Source: Epiperipatus broadwayi (lineage: Eukaryota; Onychophora; Udeonychophora; Euonychophora; Peripatidae). Taken from it: a stretch of 64,000 nt of DNA. The translations under genes and the position numbers were made by a program. Below the pieces are notes generated by a model, which searched no databases, was not told the origin of the DNA, and saw only the letters and a list, made by a program, of their open reading frames with translations. The stretch covers positions 9,427,967-9,491,966 of the forward strand of contig JAQFVV010012416.1 in assembly GCA_028023455.1 (NCBI GenBank), in the 5' to 3' direction. Shown here piece after piece: positions 49,619-60,984 of this stretch (the first letter of the stretch is position 1; each line of letters begins with the position of its first letter).

Positions 49619-49646
49619 TTTCGATTGCCCCAGCAATCTTCTTCAG
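49619..49646 (-). ncRNA. Hammerhead-like motif, family C, stem II perfect
   Basis: On the minus strand: CUGAAGA (49646-49640), an extra A, GAUUG (49638-49634) paired with CAAUC (49627-49623) around CUGGGG, and GAAA (49622-49619). Compared with 10521-10548 a G-U pair becomes A-U. The 3' flank also resembles that copy. Stem I and the cleavage site are not clear. Confidence 0.5.
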
Positions 49647-49789
49647 AACTCATATCTCCTAACTTTAATTTTTAAATTCCTAATAATTACTTATCAAAAT
49701 AGGTTTTATTTCCTTACTTAATTTGGCTGGATATACTTTTGGGTGCTAGTCATCAGAAGTGCGCTCAGCTATATTAAGAAAAGAAATAA

Positions 49790-51160
49790 AAACCATTTCA
49801 TAAAGCATACACACATATATACTTCTTAAATAAAATGATAGAATTAACATATGTACAGTATATAATTTAAAAAGAAAAGCTTATATTTTGTACTTATTTA
49901 ATTTTAAAATAAAATAGGCAAAGTTATTTTTGTACATGCATAACATGTTTTTTGTGTTAGTTTGTTACATTATGCCATAAATGAATCAAACCAGAAATAA
50001 ATTTTACAATACTTTATATAAAATAAAACAATAAAAAATGTAATATTTGGGTCAATTGAAGCATACTGATTCAACCAGAGATACATCTAGTGGTCGTTTG
50101 CCTTTCCCAGATGTCTTTATTCATTTGTTTCAAAAAATGTGGCAGAACAGAAATTTTAAGTCTTTGTGAAAAATAATATGCATGGCAAAGTGAAGACTAG
50201 TGTGGATTAATAATATCATGTTATTATCTTTAATGTATAAAAAAAAACATATACTAATCTTTAATTGAATTTAAAATGTATTTATGAATTAGGAAAAATA
50301 TGATAATCTCTAGACTAAATGATAATTAATAATATGATGATGATGGTGGTGTACTTATCTAAATGGATGATGTCAGAAGTATGAGTGCAGAAAGCTTGCC
50401 ACTTTTAGACCAAATTGTAGGTATTTAATAAATTCTGTCATTATTTAGTTTATTATAATTCAAATATTAATCCCAAGATTTCTGAATTTGTACTTCTCTA
50501 ATTTCATGATTCTGCATTGAAATTATGGGTGGAATTCTAGGAGCTGAAATTTCAGTTTGGCAATTTCTGTACTCATAACAATACCAGTATGAATTTGATA
50601 CTATATATCAACTACCATAATGTTGGCCAATCTGTGCAGCATACTAACAAACGGTGCATTATGAAATTAATTTTGATAAATTGAATCTTTGACAATAGAA
50701 ATAATAAGTAAGGCTAAATCTTGTAAAGTAATGCTGTAATTAACAAAACTATTTTTATTAATACTCAAAAAACAAATTTTATAACAAAAATTCAAATTCA
50801 TTGAATCAAATTTAAAATTCTGTTTGTAGACATTTCACGTGACTTATTTTGAGGATTAATTCAGAGGAAGTCTGCAATTGTTTTAACTTATATTTTATAA
50901 CTGGTTTTTGTTTGTTTTTTGGTAAACACCACACTTTAGTTTTTATAAAAATTATTTTTATCAATGATATTGATAGAACAAAATTAGATCACATCTGACT
51001 GATTCAAATTTGAAAAATATTCTGCTTAATTCCAAACATTAAAAGTCTTGTGAAAGCAAAACACTTAAAAATTTCATTAAAATAAGCAAAAATTTTCTTA
51101 AATGTTTTTTTATATGACATTATTATTTATCTTTAGCATATTTTGTTTCAAAAGACATTT
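49790..51160. other. AT-rich DNA without recognisable genes
   Basis: No gene, RNA or known repeat can be supported here. Confidence 0.4.
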
Positions 51161-51169
51161 ATTTGTGCC

Positions 51170-52170
51170 TCATCGCCAACGGTCGAGAGGTTAGACGACT
51201 TACATTGCAAGTTAACAATTGCCAACTATAATGGCTTCATCTGTCTGCATGGCGAATTCTTACCATGAAAAGAAGCCTGTATAGTCTCATTCTATCCATC
51301 CAGAGATCCCTACGCACTCAGACTATCGCCACATTACAAGATTTTCAAATGGATTTTCCGGGTAAATTTTACATTGCTTATCCTGATTAAGTCATAATTT
51401 GAATACTCAAGGACCAAACAATATGGCCCAAATGAAGTTATACAAATATATTATATGTCCCCGCAGGGACTTCAATCCGACTCCTGCACATCCGGGACAC
51501 ATATCATTTCATTATGAATATACCTAGGTTACTAATGTTCAACTAAAATTCTACATATATAATATAATGTAATCTTTACAATACAAAAAATAAAGTTGTT
51601 TTTTGTCCCTCCAGGTCTACTGTGACTGCATTCCATCACTCAGCAGTCTTGGAGTACCCATTAGGCACCATTATTTATTCAGTGGTTGGGAGTATACTAA
51701 CTTAATATGCAAATGTTTTTCAAGGCCCTAATTGGGGACACATTACTTGAATTGTTTTGATAATTTGAGATGAATGAGCTTAATTAAAAGGAAGATAATC
51801 CACACAATCCAATGTTCCATCATCAGTCCAGACATGCGTGATTCTTCAATTACACTGTGGGACCACATGGGAATAGCGATGACTAGCAGATCAATTGTGT
51901 AGTTTTATTACCTTGGGGATATATAGATAAACCTAATCAAAGTCCTTAGTTGGAAGAAGTTCTTTAAGGTAATTTATTGAGTTACCATTGTTCTGGTGAG
52001 TTTGACCCTGGACCAGGTTTGATCCACCAGCCATTGCTGGCATGTCTTTTTCTCCTTTTTCCTAAGTTGTTTAATTTTTTTGATAAATATCTCTTCAATT
52101 GTATCTCCTGTTCCCTCTTGAAAGATTTTTAAATTAGATAACAGTGCAAACATTATATGATGCATGTGTA
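51170..52170. repeat. GC-richer patches with SINE-like pieces
   Basis: At 51176-51205 CGCCAACGGTCGAGAGGTTAG resembles the A-box part of the tRNA-like elements elsewhere. At 51465-51505 the minus strand has a GGATTGAAGTCCC block that could be a B-box. At 52000-52040 CCAGGTTTGATCC is another. The pieces do not assemble into one element by eye. Confidence 0.3.
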
Positions 52171-53270
52171 CTTAATAGGTGGAGAAAATTGTACATAGTC
52201 TGTAAAATGTCAGTCACTCCTGATCTACTCTCTGTCTCTTAGTAAAATTTTATAATGAACGTATAAGTGAAGGAGGAATCTTAGCATTTTTAAGCCTATA
52301 AATATTAGTGAAAATGAAGGTACAATCAAAAGTATATATATATTGAAATTAATTGTGGTTGCATACTGCAGAATTCCAGTTTTATTATTCTTATTTAATC
52401 TTTATCGTTTTCATCAGATTTAAACAAATTTATTTAACAGCTTCACTGAAGAATGGGGGGAGGGAGTGAATAAGACAATGTAAGTTTTGGTGATAACTAA
52501 TAAAAGAAAATAGTATTGCTGTATAAAGGTAAACCATGGATTCAGTAATGAAAGTTACATTATATTATAATCTATTGTTTTGTTTATATATTTAAGTCAT
52601 GATTCAGTTTAATCTGGGATTTTTACTTTTTAATTAATAATATTATATATCCAATCAGTTATATATTTTCCTAATGCAAATGTATTAACCATAATCTTAT
52701 TTAACTAAAAAAAACTTTAAAAGGTATTACGGAAATATCTGCAATAGAGCAATTAAAGCTGACCCAAGAAGAAAAAAAAATGTATGGCTTTGAACTATTA
52801 TGGTACCGGAAAGTATCGATATAAAATGTAGTTGGATTGTGTTTGGTCTAAAGAATAAATAAAAAACTGCAATATTCTTGCAGTCATATAGAACAATAAA
52901 TTAGATATAATGAATAGTAATAAGAATTGGGTCAACTATCTAATTATGAAATTCCGGAATTAATAGGAAAAACACTAATTTGCAGGTTGAAGTGTGTGGG
53001 GAGGAAAATAGAGAAAGCCAAAAATGGAAATTATCACCGATATTGAGGCAAAATATGAGAATGACCCTGGGAAGGAAAAGATAATAAAACAAACATCTAA
53101 AGCATTGAGATACCTACCAAAGTGAAACAATAATCTTTGAGCCTGAAATGTAATTGCTATTCAGAATTACATTAATGAGAAAGAACTGGTGTGTTTAAAA
53201 GAGTATAAAGTCAACTGGTGATAATGAATAAAGAAAATTAAACCGGAAAATTGTTAACCTAAAATTTACA
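52171..53270. other. AT-rich DNA; possible upstream part of the PLE relic
   Basis: No motif is certain. Charged, lysine-rich broken frames from about 53000 onward may be the decayed N-terminal part of the Penelope-like element that becomes recognisable at 53480. Confidence 0.3.
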
Positions 53271-53479
53271 GAAATGAAGTCTTATAATTTAAAATACAAG
53301 AAAGACAAATTCATTTTGTCAATACTTAGAAAATATTGTGGCAAAGCTTTTATGAACTCTGAATACATCAAAATTTATCCTTTCAGTGGCTACAATACCC
53401 AGAATTTTTGCAAATATAAAGTTATACAAAGAGATCTTTCCACTAAAGCTAATAATAGACTTTGGAGAGTAATATTTAT

Positions 53480-54470
53480 ACAATGCTGCAAAAATGATTA
53501 CGTCCTGGCTAATTAAAGATTTGGATTTTGGGCCGTATATGATGAAGTCATACGAATTCATTGATAAAATTAGAAACCTGAAGATGAACAACAATAAATT
53601 CACATCCTTAGATGTGAAAGAATTATGGCAGAATCAATAGAAGTAATTTATGAAATGCTGCATAGTTTAGCTGCAACAAATAAAAGACATCAAAAAATGA
53701 AATGCTGCATAGTTTAGCTGCAACAAATAAAAGACATCAAAAAATGAATTACAGATGGTTAATGGGGCTGCCATTTAGTAGGATTATATGCAGCCTATAT
53801 CTAAGTTAAAATCAAAAATGCAATTACACCTAAGTTCGAATTCTTACCAACAAAAATATTGTACTCAAAATACATGGATGACACTCTAATCTGTGCAGAT
53901 GAAGATATAATCCAAATTCAGCAAGAACTAACACAAATTTTTAATTTGGACCATTGAAAAAGAAGATTAAAAGCCAAAGTATATAATTTTTGGATATAGA
54001 TGTGCAAAGACAGAACAATATTTTAAAATACAAAATGGCTCTAAAATCCATAAACATCAAAGGAATAATCCATCCCCAATCATTAACTCCCATGGCCCAT
54101 AAGCAAGTCACATATCAAATAGTCTATAAAATTAAGTGCAAAAATAATGATTGCTGGGATGCTTATTATGGGGAAACTAGCATACTTATCCATGAGGTTG
54201 GCTCGGCACAAATACTTGTATAAGAGGGCAAAATGAAGTAACAAGAACTCATCAATATTTTTGGAACATGAGCTGCAGTCAGGCCATGAGTTTGATCTCT
54301 CCAAGCTGGATATTGTGTGCACTAAGAGAGATGATAGAAAAAGAAAAATGAAAGAAGGATAGGCAATAGTCAAGGACAAATGCGCTATAAATAAAAAAAG
54401 AAGCTAGCATCCCTATATCTAAAAAGTGGTCTCTCTGAAATCATTTATATAAAATTTGTGTAAAAAATAA
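53480..54470 (+). pseudogene. Penelope-like element relic: reverse transcriptase and GIY-YIG nuclease
   Basis: Broken frames carry Penelope-like signatures in the expected order. SWLIKDLDFGPYM and SYEFIDKIRNL are followed by KFTSLDVK (motif A region, near 53503-53625). MGLPFSRIICSLYLS (near 53766-53805) is the motif B region, in place of the usual GxPLSP. KYMDDTLICADE (near 53868-53903) contains the catalytic aspartates. FLDIDVQRQNN follows near 53990. From about 54120, VYKIKC, AYYGETS and then HELQSGHEF-like and LDIVCTKRDDRKRKMKEG pieces match the GIY-YIG domain that PLEs carry. Stops and frameshifts are frequent, and a 47-bp duplication interrupts it. The copy is dead. Hammerhead repeats lie directly downstream. 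Confidence 0.8.
53651..53744 (+). repeat. 47-bp tandem duplication inside the PLE relic
   Basis: The block starting TGAAATGCTGCATAGTTTAG occurs at 53651 and 53698, apparently identical. Since 47 is not a multiple of three it also shifts the frame. Being identical, it must be recent relative to the decay of the element. Confidence 0.9.
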
Positions 54471-54874
54471 ATTTAACTTTATGTAAATTTTTATAAATAG
54501 CAAGTAAATACATATAATAAAATTTAACAAGACTAAAAGTATTGAAAGTATGACTCAGCATATATAAAAAAAAATACTTTAAATCAGTATATGTCTTGCC
54601 TGGTTTAAATGTTTTAACATTTATTTAAAATTAATATTTTTATTTTAAGTAAAATATGATTAAGAAAATTTTTAGATATAGATGATATATATGAAAAGAA
54701 ATAGTGAAAGAATCCCCAATAATAAAAAAATAAAGTAAATATAAAATGTTACCAGATTCACCACTTCCTTTATTTTGCTGAAATGTGTTATATAAATGCA
54801 ATTTATTTACTCTTCTTTGAATATTTTTTAGCAAAAATCCTTTTATTGTACATATATGCATACACAATCTTACA

Positions 54875-54901
54875 TTTTGACTGTCCTCCAGTCTTCTTCA
54901 G
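54875..54901 (-). ncRNA. Hammerhead-like motif, family C, left arm
   Basis: CUGAAGA (54901-54895), extra A, GACUG (54893-54889) with CAGUC (54883-54879) perfectly paired, then AAAA in place of GAAA. G12 is lost. The C-G pair in the middle of the stem replaces U-A of the copy at 49619. Confidence 0.45.
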
Positions 54902-55260
54902 AGCTATGATATAATGAATAAAATAAAATACATAACTATATAAATTTATAAGGAATAGAAGTAATCAGGAGATTAATAAAAATGAATAATATATTTAAGT
55001 TAATAGTTGTTCATGAAAATGTATATATACAGTCAGGAATACACCTGTATAATTTATATTTATTATATATTTATATTGCATATTTTATTTTAACTGGATT
55101 ATTTTATTTAAGTTTGATCATATTTATTTTAGTTTTATTATGTTTTGTTATATTTTATACTTTTTAGTTTTTTTTTATTATTTTATTAATTTTATTGTTT
55201 GCATTTTTATGGTATTATTTATATAGTTATGTATTTTATTTTGTTCATTATATCATAGCT

Positions 55261-55287
55261 CTGAAGAAGACTGTAGGACAATCGAAA
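55261..55287 (+). ncRNA. Hammerhead-like motif, family C, right arm
   Basis: CUGAAGA (55261-55267), extra A, GACUG (55269-55273) against CAAUC (55279-55283) with one C-A mismatch, and GAAA (55284-55287). Core bases are present but stem I is unclear. Confidence 0.45.
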
Positions 55288-55426
55288 CATAAGATTGTGT
55301 ATGCATATATTTACAAAAAAAATCAAATCAGATGTCACATGACCTAATTTAGTAAGCTTGTATTTACAAATGTTATATATAGATTTCACAAAATAAGTTC
55401 TTAACAAGCTTTGCAGAATATCCCCA

Positions 55427-55466
55427 ACCCCAGACCGGTTTCTGCTACTGGCGTCATCAGTGAGAT
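55427..55466 (-). ncRNA. Hammerhead ribozyme motif (type I), family E, unit 1
   Basis: CUGAUGA (55460-55454), stem II core GC (55452-55451) with GC (55445-55444) around CAGUA, GAAA (55442-55439), minimal stem III CCGG, cleavage triplet GUC ending at 55433. Stem I pairs AUCUCA (55466-55461) with UGGGGU (55432-55427), six pairs including two G-U. Stem II is shorter than in unit 2 because its outer pair is now C-A. Confidence 0.65.
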
Positions 55467-55800
55467 GCTAGGATATTCAAGCATTAGATTAAAAATACCA
55501 GGACAAGCTCATCACTTTATTTAATGTATAACTATTAAATAGAAAATCTGAAATTTTCAGACATCCATATGTCTTCCAATCCAGCTATCTATCTTAAATA
55601 GTCATATGGGACTGAATTAAGTTCAGATACACCATATATTAATAGCTTTAGCAATATAAAATTGCCAAAGTCTTAAAAGCAAAAAATTAAATTACAAAAA
55701 AATCAAGTCAGATGTCACATGATCTAATTTAGTAAGCTTGTATTTACAAATGTTATATATAGAGCTCGCAAAATAAGTTCTTAATGAGCTTTGCAGAATA

Positions 55801-55840
55801 TCCCCAGACCATTTTCTGCTACTAGCATCGTCAGTGAGGT
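55801..55840 (-). ncRNA. Hammerhead ribozyme motif (type I), family E, unit 2, intact core
   Basis: CUGACGA (55834-55828), stem II UGCU (55827-55824) with AGCA (55820-55817) around AGU, GAAA (55816-55813), minimal stem III AUGG, cleavage triplet GUC ending at 55807. Stem I pairs CCUCA (55839-55835) with UGGGG (55806-55802), five pairs including one G-U. All core bases are present. Confidence 0.75.
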
Positions 55841-56134
55841 GCTAGGATATTCAAGCATTAGATTAAAAATACCAGGACAAGCCCAGCACTTTATCTAATA
55901 TATAACTATTAAGTAGAAAATCTGAAAATTTCAGACATCCATGTCTTCCAATCCAGCTATCTAACTTAAATAGCCATATGGGACTAAACTAAGTTCAGAT
56001 ACACCATATATTAATAGCTTTAGCAATATAAAATTGCCAAAGCCTTAATAGCAAATTAAGTCAGATATCACATGACCTATATAGGAGCTTGCAAAATAAG
56101 CTCTTAACAAGCTTTGCAGAATATCCCCAATCAC

Positions 56135-56895
56135 AAACAATAAATGGTTTTTTTGCTATAAAGTGTTCAAAGTAAAGTGAGTAAATTGCATTTATAAGTG
56201 TAAAATTATTCGCATACACTCTTAATGTATCATCGATCTTTTTTAATATGACTTGTATGTTATTAGTGGGGTTGGCTTTAGCAATTATTATGAATTGTGA
56301 TTATCGATTCTTATGGATATTTGCCTATATGTATTTTTTTTTGCATATTAAATTTATCTATTTCTTTATATCTTCTTGCTCAGAATTAGTGACTATGGTT
56401 TGATTTGTATTTTCACTCTTATTGTGTGGTTTTCAAGACTTTAGATGAGTTTACTAAACAAGAGAAAATTGCATTATTTTCTGATATGTATTTATTCCAT
56501 GGGTAGTTTAAAGTTTTTTTTAAAGGAATAATTCTTTGCAATTTAATTATATCCGTATGCAATTTATCTTTTTTTTTATAAAATGGCAATGGTTAATTTA
56601 CTAGTTTTAGAACAAATTTTGGTTTTGAACCTCTTTAGCATTAAGCTATTAAAATTATGAGCTATATTTTTTCTATTGGGTAAATTACTTGTACTGATAT
56701 ATTTAATTTTTTGAAACAACCTTTTGCAAAAAAATATGTTGCTTTCTTCTCTGGTAAATATTTTCACAAATTTAGAGAAAAAAATCTACTACATTGAGAA
56801 GCAACCTGGTGTCAAAATGTAACTATTGGTTTTTTAAAGTTAAATTTTATATATATATATAAGCTGTATCTTGTTGTATATACAGTTATATATAT
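56135..56895. other. AT-rich DNA without recognisable genes
   Basis: Nothing is recognisable apart from TA runs near 56850-56900. Confidence 0.4.
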
Positions 56896-56898
56896 ATA

Positions 56899-57556
56899 TG
56901 ATCATCATCAACCATTATCAATCCACTTCAGGATAAAGGTCTCTCCAAGTTCAATCCATCTTCTCCAATCTTTGGCTTCTCCACATAACCCCTGCACACT
57001 TTATTTTATCCATCCATTTTACATGTGGTCTCTTTCTGGGTCTTTTATAATCTCTTGGAATCCAATTTAAGATTTCAATTGTCCATCTATTATCATTTCT
57101 TCTAGCAATATGTCCAGTCCAACTGCATTTGTCTTTTAATTTTTTCAATGAGGTTAGTAATTTATTCTTTTACCATATATTGTGTTTTCGATCTATTCTT
57201 GTTACTCCTAAACGTGCATCTCTCCATACTTCTTTGATGATCTCTGTATTGTTCTTCAATTAAGTGTCCAAGTCTCAGATCCATAAGTAAGAACTGGTAA
57301 AACACATTTATTAAAAACCTTCGTTTTCAAACACAGGCATATTTCCTTTTAGAATCAAGTTATTTCTACCAAAAGCACTCCAACCAAGTTTAATTCTATG
57401 ATTAATTTCATCCATTATGTTTTCATCTGTAATAATAATCTGACCAAGGTATTTGTCGTAGTTAACTTCTTCTAACTCATCATAATCAATCTTTATTTTC
57501 ATCTTTTGAGAAAATCCATTGAACACTAGTTTAGTCTTTTTAACATTTATCTTTAG
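56899..57556 (-). pseudogene. RTE-like LINE 3' fragment
   Basis: The minus strand encodes in broken frames FNGFSQKMKIKIDYDELEEV, then INHRIKLGWSAFGRNNLILK, then the ETWT and RDRKRN blocks (decayed) and KCSWTGHIARRNDNRWTIEI with RPRKRPHVKWMDKI. The 3' tail at the left reads GATCATCATC, complement of the TGA-type tail. It is 5'-truncated and closely related to 1457-4221. The flanks are TA-rich, so a duplication cannot be called. Confidence 0.85.
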
Positions 57557-57659
57557 TTCTATATACTGTATATATAAGGTTATTTTTATTAATGATCGTT
57601 TGAAATTAAAAATACACAATAAGGATTTTTTTCTTCTCAAGTGAGAATATTGTAATCAA

Positions 57660-58440
57660 TATTCATTATAAACAATATATTTTGATAAGATGTTCGTATA
57701 TATATATATATTATTTATCGCATTTTATTTAATTCATTTCATGTTTTATAGGATGATTTATAGTAGTTCTGATATTAAATAGAATACGTGAGTTGATTAT
57801 TGTTTATTATAAAACTATATTCAGAATGTCACCCTGCTGGGAATTTTTCCCAGGTAAAAAAATTTCCATTTATAATTTTCTTCGATCTTCTATTTTTATT
57901 ATTTTCTCTCGTCTTTATTTCTATATTTATGACCATTTTAATACTTTATTGGTAATGATTGAAGAGAAATAAATCTTTTTTTTTTGACAGCTTTATTTAT
58001 AGAACTCGCCACCATTGCTGTTTGCAAATTCATATTTTATTCTCCTGCTGCTAACTAATCTTTCTCAATCCAAATGAAAACGGGATACAATATTTATTGT
58101 TTCGCGTTTACTCGTCATGGTTTAGTTATTAATATGGTGTAGCTATTTTAATGTGATTAAATATTCATATTTGAAGTTAACTAATTGGTAATATATTCAA
58201 TATTTGCTTATTAAAGACCTATACTTTTTTTTTAATTAATAATGCGTTTAATTATTTAAATTAATAATATTTAATACTAGATATTGAAATAATAGTAAAT
58301 TCTATTTATGTATGTTATAATGAAAAGTCAATTAAATTTGTTTAATCCTATTGTCAATGTTGTGCATTTTTAAAGGTTGTTACATTTTGTGTATATATGT
58401 ATGCTAAGGTCTCTGCCTGAAGGAAAATTGAATTAGGTTT
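57660..58440. other. AT-rich DNA without recognisable genes
   Basis: No supported feature is visible. Confidence 0.4.
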
Positions 58441-58459
58441 TTTTTTCTCATGTGTCATA

Positions 58460-58539
58460 GCATCAGCCAGGAAGCGAACACGCTAACCCGGGACAACGGC
58501 TTGTAAAGCATCTGCCGCTGACCTCTCGACCACCAATGC
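58460..58539 (-). repeat. tRNA-shaped SINE-like element with long variable region
   Basis: On the minus strand GCATTGG (58539-58533) pairs with CTGATGC (58466-58460), seven pairs including two G-T. GGTGGTCGAGAGGTCAGCGG is the A-box region. It is longer than the other copies, about 80 nt, with an extra GGGTTAGCGTG before the B-box-like TTCGCTTCC. The tail is TATGACACATGAG. A tRNA origin with a long variable arm is possible. Confidence 0.55.
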
Positions 58540-58559
58540 TTGACAAATTGAATTAGTTA

Positions 58560-60880
58560 ATAAAGTACTATGATCCAGTTATAACACTTTGATCATTATC
58601 GATGGTAATTTTGCCATTGCTACTTTTTATTGTATTTTATTCTATCTTCTTGATGTTAGAGTTACCTTATTCAATTTAAATAATTGTTTGTATTATATTA
58701 ACCCTAATTATCATACGAATGACATTTCTCCAGAAGATTAATTTGTTTCATTTTTCAATTGCCAAATGTTCTTTTTTTTTTAAATTTTTCTAATGAAGTA
58801 AATGTCTCTAGATGTGGTCAAATAATTTCATTCTGGTCATTTATGCTTCAATTCTAAGTTCAGAAGTAATTTCATCAAATATCTAATTGTTTATTTATTT
58901 ATTGTTATTCACGTGATTCTCAAAAGATTTTATCAGCTCCCTACTTTAAAAACCATTAGTATTTCTTTTATCCTTTTTTAAAATTCAACTTTTATATTTA
59001 TGTAGAGTCAGTCACAAGAAACATTTTAGTCTGAACAATTCTGATATTCATTTTTATAATTATAAATCTACATATAAATATCTATATTAGGTTTTTCATT
59101 GCATTTGTGTTCAATGCTAGTCTGCCATGAATCTCTTGGTGCGATTTTTTTGAAATTGGTGATCTAAGAAACCTGTCATCATAATGTTTGTTTTCTTGAA
59201 ATGCATCTGAAATCCCATTTTTTCATATCCTTCTTTAATTTTCCCAATGAGGTAGTTGAAGTCCTTTTTTTTTATTTTTAGCTATATAAGATAATATTAT
59301 TAGATTTCTAAAGCTGTTGGTTATCAGTTTAAATTCATTTATATCCAAAACTTCAACTTGATGTCTGATATTATTAATATAAATAATAGATTTTTGGACA
59401 AGCTTATAGTATTTTTTCATATTCATTCAAAGTGGAAGTATGAATAGGATGTGATTGTTTTCTGCAATTATTTTTACTAATATTTTTACTCCATCAAATT
59501 TTGCTTCTTTTTTTTAGCTATGTAATTCTATAAGTAGTATTCATTCGCTTCCAAGCAAAGATTAAATTTTATTTCATAATTTAACTAATAACTTGCTAAG
59601 CTATTCTTTCAACTTGGGAGGTCATAATCATAGCGTTCAAACTTATCAGCTAAATTGGTATTATTAGGAAAAAAACTCAACATTAATACTCGATGATTAA
59701 AATGTAAATTTGTAATTTACATATTCCGCTTTCATGATAACACTATACAAGAGTCTTTTTTGTTTATTACATGGATGTTATTAGTGATAAACCATGCCTC
59801 TTTAAATTTTCTTTTCTGATCATTGCACTCTGCATACATTGTTCTAATATTCTGTGAATTAAAAACATGGTCACATTCCATTTCATCCCCCAGAAACTGA
59901 TATAACATTGGGATCTTTCTTTGCATGAGAATAGTATAGTGACATTGTTAGCGTGCAATTCCCATAGAAGACTGGTTTGCTATTAGGTTCATTGCATTTG
60001 ATTTTGTAAACTGTTAAAACTGAAGTTTTTTACTAATGGGTGCCAAGAATGTAATTAATTTTATTCCCCTATGAATTCTATCTATCCAGCAATATTCATT
60101 GATTGATTTAAAAAAATGTATGGGCAATGAAAAATATGTTGGACCACAAAAGTTTATTATTTTTTCAATTTGACTAACTTTGTCATTCCATTTGCTGATC
60201 ATTAAATATAGATCTTGCCTGCTCATTTGGTCAAATTCTACCTTAACCTGATTGTAAATTTTTTTACTTTTTTCATTTGCTTGGGTTATTAGAGAAATAT
60301 TAATTGGGTATTCGTGAAATCAGATCATTCAGTTGATTATTCATAAGATTATATCTAATGATGATTTTTGCAATATCCTGCCTAATAATGAAAGTGTATG
60401 ATTTATTTTTTATTGTCCTTGATCTGAGTAATGATCCAAAATCTCCCAGACCAGTTCTCCTTGTTTCACTAATTTTTAAGATGTCGTGTATGCTATCTTG
60501 ATTGCATCACATTTTTTTGACTTGACTTCTGGTCCATATGGTGATTTCCTTCTTGAAATTTCAGATTTTCCTTTTCTGCATAGAATCATCAGTAAGTGCA
60601 CATCCAGGTAACTTTAATCTAGAAACACTATACAAGTCCAAAGCATTAGCAATCCCCCCCCCCCCAGTAATATGTTGAACACTTTCAGAACTGATATTCC
60701 ACTTTCTAATATTTTAGCTTTATTTTATTTGTCACATTATTTATGATTTTCAATATTTTGAATATTCGTTTAGATTAATTTCTCAAAATAGGTTTGAAAT
60801 GATGATTTGTTTTTAACATTATTGTGATAAACATCAATCTGTATTTTTGCTACACAATGTGGTTATTAATAATGAAGTTT
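58560..60880. other. AT-rich DNA, possible minus-strand coding relic of unknown kind
   Basis: Between about 59700 and 60550 the minus strand has several short frames of protein-like composition, for example FLGDEMECDHVFNSQ, then QKRKFKEAWFI, and GLGDFGSLLRSR and FIIRQDIAKI. They do not join into one frame and I do not recognise them; a decayed retroelement is the likeliest source. A C run lies near 60654. Confidence 0.25.
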
Positions 60881-60984
60881 ATATATATATATAAAGAGCA
60901 TTTCAATAGCTCAAACAAGCTTTTTTTTATGATAAATGCTACAAGAGAAAGCATTCAAATCATCTTTATCTAGGATTGTTCCCA

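Larger units (their letters stand above)
54848..55315. repeat. Foldback of Penelope-type terminal repeats (family C)
   Basis: Arms of about 110 bp (54848-54960 and about 55200-55315) are complementary, with a spacer of about 240 bp of AT-rich sequence. Each arm has ATATATGCATACACAATCTT, a CUGAAGAAGACUG block and CTATGATATAATGAA. It follows the PLE relic after about 380 bp, so it may be the remains of that element's terminal repeats. The 61-codon frame at 54982-55167 lies in the spacer and is not a gene. Confidence 0.75.
55323..56130 (-). repeat. Tandem array of hammerhead repeat family E (two units plus a partial)
   Basis: Units start at about 55323, 55704 and 56058 with AAGTCAGATGTCACATGA-type sequence, a period of about 381 bp for the first step. 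Units 1 and 2 each contain a hammerhead on the minus strand followed by shared blocks such as TCCAATCCAGCTATCTA. The third unit stops after GCAGAATATCCCCAA, before the ribozyme. Direct tandem arrangement with a self-cleaving motif per unit is the layout of retrozyme-like and PLE-associated hammerheads. A transcript of the array could be cut once per unit. Confidence 0.85.

Noticed and set aside
53274-53516. 80-codon plus frame and the overlapping 94-codon minus frame as genes
   Set aside because: They overlap the decayed Penelope-like element; neither frame keeps the RT signatures by itself.
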